Below, in pieces: positions 32,011 to 39,325 of a stretch of 42,135 nt of DNA (positions are counted from its first letter, which is position 1; every line of letters begins with the position of its first letter). The stretch covers positions 1 through 42,135 of the forward strand of contig VBOG01000075.1 in assembly GCA_005877815.1 (NCBI GenBank). Reading direction: 5' to 3'. Both the position numbers and the translations under genes were made by a program. The DNA is from Nitrospirota bacterium (GTDB taxonomy: Bacteria; Nitrospirota; Nitrospiria; Nitrospirales; NS-4). The notes under the pieces were generated by a model, which worked only from the letters and a program-made list of their open reading frames with translations, was not told where the DNA came from and ran no database searches.

Positions 32011-32405
32011 CGGCGACCACACCCATTCGGGTATTGATCGGCAAGGTCGGGCTGGATGGACATGACCGGGGCGTGAAGCTGGTCGCGCGAGCCCTTCGCG
32101 ATGCGGGGATGGAAGTCATCTATACGGGCCTCCATCAGAGTCCCGAGCAGGTGGTGAATACGGCGATTCAGGAGGACGTGCAGGCGATCGGTCTGAGCGT
32201 CTTGTCAGGGGCGCACAACTATCTATTTCCGCGGGTGCTGGAGTTGCTCAAGGAAAAAGGGGCGGAGGATATCGTCGTGTTCGGCGGCGGGATCGTTCCC
32301 GATGATGACCTGCCGCGTTTGAAATCCGCCGGCGTCAGGATGCTGTTTAGACCCGGGAGCGCGATGACCGACGTGGTGGACTTTTTGAAAGGTCTGCGAT
32401 CATGA
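32007..32405 (+). CDS. B12-dependent acyl-CoA mutase, cobalamin-binding subunit
   Basis: 132 residues, the separate small subunit typical of isobutyryl-CoA and archaeal-type mutases. The D17-x-H19-x-x-G22 motif (GLDGHDRG) supplies the His that replaces dimethylbenzimidazole on cobalt; SVLSGAH and VFGGGIVP complete the flavodoxin-like fold. It partners with the large subunit encoded one gene upstream. It overlaps both the MBL gene and the thiolase-fold gene by four bases. Confidence 0.93.
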   Translation: MTATTPIRVLIGKVGLDGHDRGVKLVARALRDAGMEVIYTGLHQSPEQVVNTAIQEDVQAIGLSVLSGAHNYLFPRVLELLKEKGAEDIVVFGGGIVPDDDLPRLKSAGVRMLFRPGSAMTDVVDFLKGLRS

Positions 32406-33685
32406 AACCGGTCTACATGATCAGCGGCGGGATCACGAAATTCGCCAAGGCACATCCAGACAAGGACTTTCGGATGATGGTGAAGGAAGCCTATGACTAC
32501 GCCCTGCGCGACGTGCCTCGGTTCTCGAAGGACATGATTGCGGGCGCGGTCGGCTCCTATTTTTCGGATCACTTCACGCGGCAGCTGAAGGCCGCCAGCA
32601 TGGTGCAGGACTATCTGGGGCTCTGCCCCAAGCCTTCGAAACGGGTGGAAGGCGGCGGCGCAACGGGCGGGCTCTGCTTTCAATCGGCGTGGGAGGCCGT
32701 CGCGTCCGGCCGGATGAACTGCTGCCTCGCGTTCGGCTTCGAAACGATGTCACGGGTGAACACCTGGAAAGGGAATGAGTTCATCGCGCTGGCCTCCGAC
32801 ACCAATTTTGACTTCCCGGTCGGCGGATTCTATTCCGGTTATTACGCGATGATGGTCCAGCGTCATATGTATGAGTTCGGCACGACGGTCGAGCAAATGG
32901 CGATGGTATCGGTGAAGAACCATGCGAACGCACTCTCGAACCCCTATGCCCAGAAGGCCAAGCGGCTGACGGTCAAGCAGGTGCGGGAGTCGCCGATGGT
33001 GGCGACGCCCCTGACGATGGAGGACATCTGCACGATGTCGGACGGCGCTGCCGCGTGCATCTTGGCGTCTGAGGACGTGGCGTTCAAGGTCTGCGACCGT
33101 CCGGTGAAGATCTCCGGCGTCGGATCCGGCTCCGACGCGATGCGGATGGCGGACCGGCCGCACGGCCAGGTGCTGCTGCTGCCCCATGAGCGCGAATCGG
33201 ACTATACCGCACTCAAGTACCCCGGCGTGCATTCGTTTCGTGGCGGCCGCATGGCGGCCAAACTGGCGTATGAGATGGCAGGCATTCGGAACCCGATGGA
33301 GGATTTGAGTTTCATCGAATTGCACGACGCGTACACGTCGTCTGAGATTCAGACCTACGAGGACCTCGGGCTCTGCAAGTACGGAGACGGCGGCCGCTTC
33401 GTGGAGAGCGGCACGCCGTTCATGCCCGGTGTGGACTATGGATTGGAACTGCCGAAGCAGGGCCGTCTGCCCGTGAATCCTTCGGGCGGATTGCTCGCGT
33501 GCGGACATCCGGTCGGTGCGACGGGTTTGATGCAGGCCGTGTTCGCGTTCTGGCAGTTGCAGGGGACGATGGGCAAGCATCTTGGCAACGACACGCTGCA
33601 GGTCAGAGACGCCAAGCGCGGATTGATTCACAGCCACGCAGGCACAGGGACATACATTACCGTATCGATTCTGGAGGCTGTTTAA
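32402..33685 (+). CDS. thiolase-fold protein lacking the nucleophilic cysteine; possible aldolase
   Basis: 427 residues, SCP-x/archaeal-type thiolase fold. Where thiolases have a C-A-S-G nucleophile, this protein reads VEGGGATGG, with Gly86 in the Cys position in a gap-free alignment to the typical motif; Cys92 lies six residues later. The second active-site Cys is also missing ([12 protein letters not shown]). Still present are His369 (CGHPVGATG) and HDAY (308-311). Cys-less thiolase-fold proteins that pair with a DUF35 protein include the steroid side-chain aldolase Ltp2, and a DUF35 gene follows directly. I therefore suspect a retro-aldol or condensing step on a CoA thioester, not thiolysis. 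Confidence 0.8.
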   Translation: MKPVYMISGGITKFAKAHPDKDFRMMVKEAYDYALRDVPRFSKDMIAGAVGSYFSDHFTRQLKAASMVQDYLGLCPKPSKRVEGGGATGGLCFQSAWEAVASGRMNCCLAFGFETMSRVNTWKGNEFIALASDTNFDFPVGGFYSGYYAMMVQRHMYEFGTTVEQMAMVSVKNHANALSNPYAQKAKRLTVKQVRESPMVATPLTMEDICTMSDGAAACILASEDVAFKVCDRPVKISGVGSGSDAMRMADRPHGQVLLLPHERESDYTALKYPGVHSFRGGRMAAKLAYEMAGIRNPMEDLSFIELHDAYTSSEIQTYEDLGLCKYGDGGRFVESGTPFMPGVDYGLELPKQGRLPVNPSGGLLACGHPVGATGLMQAVFAFWQLQGTMGKHLGNDTLQVRDAKRGLIHSHAGTGTYITVSILEAV

Positions 33686-33738
33686 CGCGAAGGGGCGCGG
33701 CGTCTTGGCGCGCCTGGGGTGGGGAGGGTGTAAACAGT

Positions 33739-34164
33739 ATGGAACCTCTCATCATCACGGATCATTATGAAATTGACTACCGCCACAGCTACGCGCAGGA
33801 CTCGCCGTTCTTTGTGGGGTTGACTGAAGGCAAGCTCATGGGCTCGCGTTGCACGGCATGCGGCTATACCTTTGCCACGCCGCGCGCTCACTGTATGCAA
33901 TGCGGCGCCCCGACGGCATGGCTCGAGCTGCCATTGAACGGCCGCGTCCACACATTCACGACCTGCCACTACGGGGGGGAGGCATTCCTCAAGGAGACGC
34001 CGTTCACGCTGGTCCTCGTCGAATTCGACGGCGCAAACACATTGTTTCTGTCCAGACTCAAGGGCATCTCAGGCGATGCGGTCCGCGTCGGGCTTCCTGT
34101 ACGGGCGCATTTTACCAAGACCCCTTCCATGAAAGTCACCGATGTCTGGTTCGAGCCTGCGTGA
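33739..34164 (+). CDS. DUF35 Zn-ribbon/OB-fold acyl-CoA-associated protein
   Basis: 141 residues: an N-terminal helix, a zinc ribbon with C38-x2-C41 and C52-x2-C55 (RCTACGYTF, HCMQCGAP), then an OB-fold (about 63-135). Such proteins bind CoA thioesters and act as obligatory partners of thiolase-fold enzymes: archaeal thiolase/HMG-CoA synthase complexes and Ltp2-type aldolases. It follows the Cys-less thiolase-fold gene after 53 bases, and its last 23 bases overlap the GTPase gene. GGGGAGGG lies about 12 bases before the ATG, somewhat far. Confidence 0.88.
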   Translation: MEPLIITDHYEIDYRHSYAQDSPFFVGLTEGKLMGSRCTACGYTFATPRAHCMQCGAPTAWLELPLNGRVHTFTTCHYGGEAFLKETPFTLVLVEFDGANTLFLSRLKGISGDAVRVGLPVRAHFTKTPSMKVTDVWFEPA

Positions 34165-34906
34165 CGCCGTGGATGTCATGGCGCTGGCCGCTCGGGTGAA
34201 GGCGGGCGATCCGCGGGCTGTCTCACGACTGATTTCATTGATCGAAAACCACGACGTCAACGGCACGGCCGTGCTTGATCGACTCGAAGGCCCGGCTCTG
34301 CATGCTGAAGTGATCGGCGTGACGGGCTATCCGGGCGCCGGCAAGAGCACACTCATCGATCAACTCGCTTCCGCGTACCGCAGGCAGGGCAAAAAGGTGG
34401 CGGTCGTCGCCGTGGATACCACCAGTCCGATCAGCGGCGGCGCGATCCTGGGCGACCGCATCCGAATGCAGGAACACACGCTCGATCCGGGCGTTTTTAT
34501 CCGTAGCATGGCGACACGCGGCACGCATGGCGGGGTCGCCGGCGCGACCCGGGATGCGGTGCGGGTCCTTGAGGCGGCCGGCTATCAGGTGATTTTTGTC
34601 GAGACGGTTGGCGTCGGGCAGAACGAGGTGGATATCGTCGGGATGGCGTCCACGGTCGTGACCGTCGTGGCGCCGGGGTTAGGAGACGACGTGCAGGCGA
34701 TGAAGGCCGGACTTCTTGAAGTCGCGCAGATCGTGGTGGTGAACAAAGCCGATCGGGAAGGCGCGGAGTCCGCCGCGGCGGACCTGAAGGAATGGGTGCC
34801 GCGTCTCGTCCGCACGGTCGCGGTCAAGGGCGAAGGGATACCGGAGCTGATCGAGGCGATTGCGGAACATCAACGGATTGTCGACCTGCAGGGGAAACGG
34901 TCGTGA
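34142..34906 (+). CDS. meaB: MeaB-type G-protein chaperone of B12 mutase
   Basis: 254 residues, slightly short for MeaB (about 310-330). Walker A GYPGAGKST (62-70), the switch regions AVDTTSPISGGAILGDRIRM and VETVGVGQNEVDI, and the base-recognition NKAD are present. MeaB/ArgK GTPases load adenosylcobalamin onto the mutase and protect it from inactivation. The start at ATG 34142 overlaps the DUF35 gene; a start at 34178 would also preserve the GTPase domain. The C-terminal dimerisation arm of MeaB appears reduced, ending at IVDLQGKRS. It ends the plus-strand run, converging on the hydratase gene with a 5-base gap. Confidence 0.9.
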   Translation: MSGSSLRDAVDVMALAARVKAGDPRAVSRLISLIENHDVNGTAVLDRLEGPALHAEVIGVTGYPGAGKSTLIDQLASAYRRQGKKVAVVAVDTTSPISGGAILGDRIRMQEHTLDPGVFIRSMATRGTHGGVAGATRDAVRVLEAAGYQVIFVETVGVGQNEVDIVGMASTVVTVVAPGLGDDVQAMKAGLLEVAQIVVVNKADREGAESAAADLKEWVPRLVRTVAVKGEGIPELIEAIAEHQRIVDLQGKRS

Positions 34907-34911
34907 CGCGA

Positions 34912-35691
34912 TCAGTGATCGAGAAATTTCGGCGGTCGCTTTTCGAGAAAGGCGGCGGTGCCTTCCTTCTTGTCGGGAGTTTCGCACAGCGATCCGAACA
35001 GCTCGGTCTCGCGCGCCAGACCTTCCGCCAGCGGACTGTCGAGCCCCGTTCGAATCGCGCGAAGCGCCGATTGAATGGCCAGGCGTCCCTTCGACGTAAT
35101 CATGCCGGCCAGGACTTGCGCCTGCGGCAGGATGTCCTTCGCCGGCACCACGCGGTTGACCAATCCCATGGCGAGCGCTTCTTCTGCATTGATGGATTCA
35201 CCCGTCAGGATCAGCTCGCAGGCTTTGGAAGGACCAATGATGCGCGGCAAGCGCTGCGTGCCGCCGAAGCCTGGAATGAGGCCGAGCTTGACTTCAGGCA
35301 ACGCGAACAATGCGCCTTCGGCGGCCACTCTCATGTGACAGGCCATCGCAAGTTCCAACCCGCCGCCCAGACAAGCGCCGTTGATCGCGGCGATCACCGG
35401 TTTGTCGAACCGCTCGATGCGGTTCAGGAGGGCTTGGCCCCGGCCGGACATCTCGGCGCCTTGATGCCCCCGTTGCAGCTCCTGCAGTTCATTGATGTCA
35501 GCGCCGGGACAGAAGAAGCGGCCGGCGGCGGTGAAAATGATCACGCGAACTGTGTCCACGGCTTCCATTGTGCCGAAGACTTGGTCGAGCTCTTGCAGCA
35601 CCGGTGTGCTCAGAACATTGGAGGGAGGATTGTTCAGGGTGATCACGGCGATGCGGTCCGCGATCGTCAGGGTCAAGAACCGGTGCGCCAT
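34912..35691 (-). CDS. enoyl-CoA hydratase
   Basis: 259 residues from ATG 35691 (GAGGG 7 bases upstream); a TTG at 35697 is less likely. Crotonase-fold signatures are present: the oxyanion-hole segments FCPGADI and ACLGGGLE, and both catalytic glutamates in GGGLELAMACHM and LPEVKLGLIPGFGGTQ. It hydrates short-chain enoyl-CoA such as crotonyl-CoA to 3-hydroxyacyl-CoA, the substrate of the dehydrogenase at 28700. It is the only inverted gene within the catabolic region and therefore has its own promoter, in the intergenic stretch shared with prpD. Confidence 0.9.
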   Translation of the reverse strand: MAHRFLTLTIADRIAVITLNNPPSNVLSTPVLQELDQVFGTMEAVDTVRVIIFTAAGRFFCPGADINELQELQRGHQGAEMSGRGQALLNRIERFDKPVIAAINGACLGGGLELAMACHMRVAAEGALFALPEVKLGLIPGFGGTQRLPRIIGPSKACELILTGESINAEEALAMGLVNRVVPAKDILPQAQVLAGMITSKGRLAIQSALRAIRTGLDSPLAEGLARETELFGSLCETPDKKEGTAAFLEKRPPKFLDH

Positions 35692-35713
35692 GATCAACCC
35701 TCAGGAATATCAG

Positions 35714-35767
35714 GTACCCTTCTCATGGTAGCAGAAGACCATGGCCTGCGCTATGGCAGGCGGGTAC
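35714..35767. promoter_or_regulatory. three-way-junction-like inverted repeat element before prpD
   Basis: Outer arms GTACCC (35714-35719) and GGGTAC (35762-35767) enclose two adjacent hairpins: CATGG/CCATG (35724-35743) and GCCTGC/GCAGGC (35744-35761). The two hairpins abut each other and the 3' outer arm without unpaired bases; four bases separate the 5' outer arm from the first hairpin. It lies 28 bases before the prpD start, between divergent genes. A small CCAT/ATGG hairpin (35770-35783) reaches the GGAG ribosome-binding site. This could be a structured leader RNA or a DNA operator; no known riboswitch class is recognised. Confidence 0.45.
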
Positions 35768-35795
35768 GGCCATCCGGGCATGGAGAGAGCAGGCC

Positions 35796-37181
35796 ATGAC
35801 GCTTGCGGAACGTCTTGCCGACTATGCGGGAACGGTCTCATTCCACCGCCTGCCTTCAGAGGTCGTGCACGAGGTCAAACGGAGGCTATTGGATAGTGTG
35901 GGATGCGCGCTCGGCGCCTGGTCCGCCGCTCCCTGCCGGATCGCGCGGAACATGGGGACGCGCGTGAACGTCGCAGATGGTGCAACGATCTGGGGCACCG
36001 CGAGCAAAACGCTGCCCGACTTGGCGGCCTTTGCGAATGGCGCGCTGGTCCGGTACCTGGACTTCAACGACACGTACCTTTCGAAAGAGCCCGCGCATCC
36101 CTCCGATAACATCGCGCCGGTTCTCGCCGTGGGGGAAACAGTCCACGCTTCTGGACGGCGCGTCATCGAGGCGATCGTTCTGGCATACGAAATCCAGTGC
36201 CGGCTCTGCGATGCGGCGGCGCTTCGGCCGAGGGGGTGGGATCACGTCACCTATGGACCATTCTCCTCGGCGCTCGGCGCGGCGAAGCTCTTGAGATTAT
36301 CGCAGATGGCGACGACGCAGGCGGTCAATCTCGCCGGTGTGGCGAATGTTGCCCTTCGGCAGACGCGTGTCGGCGAAGTCTCGATGTGGAAGGCCTGCGC
36401 ATTCTCCAATGCCGCGCGGAACGGGGTGTTCGCGGCGCTGCTCGCCGGGGAAGGCATGACTGGCCCCGCGCCGATCTTCGAAGGCGAGAAAGGGTTCATG
36501 AAGCTGGTCTCCGGCTCGCTCGAGCTTCCCTCGCTCGGCGGGGAGTCAGTGCGCGCTCAGGTGCCGTTTAAAATCATGGATACCTACATCAAACATTATC
36601 CCGTGGAGTACCATGCCCAGACGGCCGTCGAAGCGGCGCTTCCGCTTCGGGAGCAGTTACTGCGAGCCGAGGGCCGGGAGTTCGTTCAGGCGATTCAGGA
36701 GATCGAGGTGGGCAGCTATGACGTGGCCATCGAGATCATCGGCCGCGATCCGGAAAAATGGCGGCCGCAGACGCGCGAGACCGCGGACCATAGTTTTCCC
36801 TACTGCGTGGCCATGGCGTTGGTCTATGGCGTCGTGACGAGCCAGTCGTTCAACGCGCGCAGGCTGAACGATCCCGTGGTGGGCGCGCTCATGCGAAAAC
36901 TGCGCGTGGTCGAAGTGGATGAGTTTCGCGGCCGGTACCCGCACACGATGCCGACGAGGCTCATGGTCCGCATGGCCGGGGGCAGGCAATATACTGTCGA
37001 GATAGATGTGCCGCTTGGCCATCCGCGGCGGCCGATGCCCGACGTCGATATTGTACACAAGGTGCGGCGGCTGTCCGCGGGCCGGCTCAAAGAGAGCCGC
37101 TTGGAGAGATTTGTGGAGGCCGTCTGGAAGCTCGAGACCGTCAAGGATGTCGGCACGCTCATGCCATGGTTGAAGCTATAG
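35796..37181 (+). CDS. prpD: 2-methylcitrate dehydratase, MmgE/PrpD family
   Basis: 461 residues. MmgE/PrpD family segments visible are LLDSVGCALGAWS, YLDFNDTY, SDNIAPVLAVGE, LAGVANVALRQTRVGEVSMWKA and KHYPVEYHAQTAVEAAL. PrpD dehydrates 2-methylcitrate without an Fe-S cluster. It is followed by methylisocitrate lyase and a citrate-synthase family enzyme, which supports this substrate within a family that also contains other dehydratases and decarboxylases. GGAGAG lies 8 bases before the ATG. The upstream region contains a complex inverted repeat. Confidence 0.9.
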   Translation: MTLAERLADYAGTVSFHRLPSEVVHEVKRRLLDSVGCALGAWSAAPCRIARNMGTRVNVADGATIWGTASKTLPDLAAFANGALVRYLDFNDTYLSKEPAHPSDNIAPVLAVGETVHASGRRVIEAIVLAYEIQCRLCDAAALRPRGWDHVTYGPFSSALGAAKLLRLSQMATTQAVNLAGVANVALRQTRVGEVSMWKACAFSNAARNGVFAALLAGEGMTGPAPIFEGEKGFMKLVSGSLELPSLGGESVRAQVPFKIMDTYIKHYPVEYHAQTAVEAALPLREQLLRAEGREFVQAIQEIEVGSYDVAIEIIGRDPEKWRPQTRETADHSFPYCVAMALVYGVVTSQSFNARRLNDPVVGALMRKLRVVEVDEFRGRYPHTMPTRLMVRMAGGRQYTVEIDVPLGHPRRPMPDVDIVHKVRRLSAGRLKESRLERFVEAVWKLETVKDVGTLMPWLKL

Positions 37182-37239
37182 AGATGATGGATGATGCTTA
37201 GGTGGTATTGCCGCACGATGCCGGAGCGATGTTAATGAA

Positions 37240-38148
37240 ATGAGCAAAATGACGACGAAAGCGCGCCGTCTCCGCCAATTGATTGCCGAAGGTACTCTGG
37301 TCATGCCCGGGGCCTTTAACGCGTTGAGTGCGATGCAGATCGAGCGGGCCGGATTCAACGCCGTCTACATTTCGGGGGCGGGGCTGGCTGCGGCGCGCGG
37401 CCTTCCCGACATCGGGCTGTTGTCCATGACCGAAATGGCATCGGATGCCGCCAACATTGCAGGCGCCGTGGGTGTGCCCGCGTTGGCGGATGCGGACACC
37501 GGCTATGGCCCGCCGCTGACGGTCATGCGGACCGTGCGCGCATTTGAGCAGGCCGGCGTGGCGGGACTGCAGCTGGAAGATCAGGAGAATCCCAAGAAGT
37601 GCGGCCACCTCCCGGGGAAGTGTCTGGTACCGGCCGAAGAGATGGCGAGAAAGGTCCGGGCGGCGGTGGATGCGCGGCGCGACCCTGATTTTCTCATCGT
37701 TGCGAGGACGGACGCGCGGGCTGTTGAAGGGTTGGACGCGGCAGTCCGTCGCGCCCGCATCTACGCGGATGCCGGCGCAGACGCGATTTTTCCGGAGGCG
37801 CTGGAGTCGGCCGAGGAGTTCAGGGCGTTTGCGAAGGCGTTGGAGAAGGAAGGGGCCCGCCTCCCGCTCGTGGCGAACATGACGGAGTTCGGCAAAACGC
37901 CATACCTGAACGCCAGGGAGTTCGAAGACCTCGGCTACCGGATCGTGCTGTTCCCCGTGACGGCACTGCGCGTTGCGATGAAGGCCATCGACACCATGTT
38001 GAGCGATCTCAAGGCGCAGGGCACGCAGCGCGACCTGCTGTCGAGCATGCAGACCCGTCAGCAGCTCTACGACCTGCTGCGGTACGCCGAATACGAACGG
38101 CAGGACCAGGAGATTCAGAAGGGAGACGAACGTGAACACGACGACTGA
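37240..38148 (+). CDS. prpB: 2-methylisocitrate lyase
   Basis: 302 residues, normal PrpB length. Isocitrate-lyase/PEP-mutase superfamily features: MPGAFNALSA, DADTGYG with Mg ligands, LEDQENPKKCGHLPGK with the catalytic KKCGH loop, and ARTDAR. It cleaves 2-methylisocitrate to pyruvate and succinate. KKCGH distinguishes it from PEP mutase and oxaloacetate decarboxylase homologues. It lies 58 bases after prpD; its 3' end overlaps the synthase gene by 17 bases, indicating translational coupling. ATG 37249 is an alternative start. Confidence 0.93.
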   Translation: MSKMTTKARRLRQLIAEGTLVMPGAFNALSAMQIERAGFNAVYISGAGLAAARGLPDIGLLSMTEMASDAANIAGAVGVPALADADTGYGPPLTVMRTVRAFEQAGVAGLQLEDQENPKKCGHLPGKCLVPAEEMARKVRAAVDARRDPDFLIVARTDARAVEGLDAAVRRARIYADAGADAIFPEALESAEEFRAFAKALEKEGARLPLVANMTEFGKTPYLNAREFEDLGYRIVLFPVTALRVAMKAIDTMLSDLKAQGTQRDLLSSMQTRQQLYDLLRYAEYERQDQEIQKGDEREHDD

Positions 38149-39325
38149 CGCGAAGGACTACAGCCCGGGCCTTGAAGGGGTGATCGCCGGAGAGTCGGCG
38201 CTCTGCCAGGTGGACGAGGGCGAGCATGGCCTGCGCTATCGTGGGTATGCGGTCAGCGAATTGGCGGAACGCTCGACCTTCGAAGAGGTGGCCTATCTCT
38301 TGTTGTTCGGTGAGCTTCCTTCGCGAAAAGAACTCGCGGACTTTGCGGCGCGATTGCACGTCGAGTGGCCCTTGTCGGGCCCGGTGGAAGCGTTCATCGG
38401 CGTCACGCCGCCGAGCGCGCATGCCATGGATATTCTGAGGACCGGCGTATCATTGCTCGGCATGACGGATCGAGACGCCACGGATGAGGGCGTCTCGGCG
38501 CCCCTGGGGCGGGAGGGTGCGAGCGTTGGGTCGCACGACGCCAATCTACGCAAGGCTGTGCGATTGATCGCACAGATTCCGACGATCATTGCGAACGCGC
38601 ACCGGCTGGCGCATGCCAAACGCCATGTACAGCCGCGAGAAGAGCTGACCTTTTCGGAAAACCTGCTCTACCTTCTGACCGACCGTCATGGTGATGAGAA
38701 GGCCCGGCTGATGGCCCGCGTGCTGGATGTCTCACTGATTCTGTATGCCGAGCATGAGTTTAACGCCTCCACGTTCGCCGCCCGCGTGACCGCGTCCACG
38801 ATGACCGACCTCCATGGCGCGATCACCTCCGCAATCGCCGCGCTCAAAGGTCCCCTGCACGGCGGGGCGAATGAAGCGGTGGCCAAGATGCTGTTGGAGA
38901 TCAAGAACCGGGATCGGGCCGAGCGGTGGGTCCGGGACGCTCTTGCGTCCAAGCGCCGGGTGATGGGCTTCGGCCATCGGGTGCTGCGGCACGGCGACGC
39001 CCGGTCCGAGATCATCCAGCGGCACGCGGAAGCGTTGAGTGCGTCCTGCGGGGACAGGCGCTGGTACGACATCGCAAAAATCGTGGATCGGATCATGCGT
39101 GAGGAGAAAGGCCTCTATCCCAATCTCGACTTCTATACCGCCGTGGCATATGTGGTGATGGGCATTCCCCGCGATCTGTATACTCCTGTGTTTGTGTGCT
39201 CGCGTATCGCCGGATGGTGCGCCCATGTGATCGAGCAACAGGATCATAACCGCCTGATTCGCCCGCGAGCCCTCTATACCGGGCCCGAGCCCCGTGACTA
39301 TGTGACCGTCAATGAGCGTGGCTGA
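38132..39325 (+). CDS. prpC: 2-methylcitrate synthase / citrate synthase
   Basis: 397 residues with a GTG start, AAGGGAGA upstream. Citrate synthase family residues: first His in GPLHGGANEAV, second His in MGFGHRVLR, and Asp in PNLDFYTAVAY. Its place between prpB and the ligase gene supports methylcitrate synthase, condensing propionyl-CoA and oxaloacetate; most PrpC enzymes also accept acetyl-CoA, so a citrate synthase role cannot be excluded. It overlaps prpB at the 5' end and the ligase by 14 bases at the 3' end. Confidence 0.9.
   Translation: MNTTTDAKDYSPGLEGVIAGESALCQVDEGEHGLRYRGYAVSELAERSTFEEVAYLLLFGELPSRKELADFAARLHVEWPLSGPVEAFIGVTPPSAHAMDILRTGVSLLGMTDRDATDEGVSAPLGREGASVGSHDANLRKAVRLIAQIPTIIANAHRLAHAKRHVQPREELTFSENLLYLLTDRHGDEKARLMARVLDVSLILYAEHEFNASTFAARVTASTMTDLHGAITSAIAALKGPLHGGANEAVAKMLLEIKNRDRAERWVRDALASKRRVMGFGHRVLRHGDARSEIIQRHAEALSASCGDRRWYDIAKIVDRIMREEKGLYPNLDFYTAVAYVVMGIPRDLYTPVFVCSRIAGWCAHVIEQQDHNRLIRPRALYTGPEPRDYVTVNERG

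Noticed and set aside
32402-33685. Annotation as acetyl-CoA acetyltransferase
   Set aside because: The nucleophilic Cys and the second catalytic Cys are not present at their usual positions.
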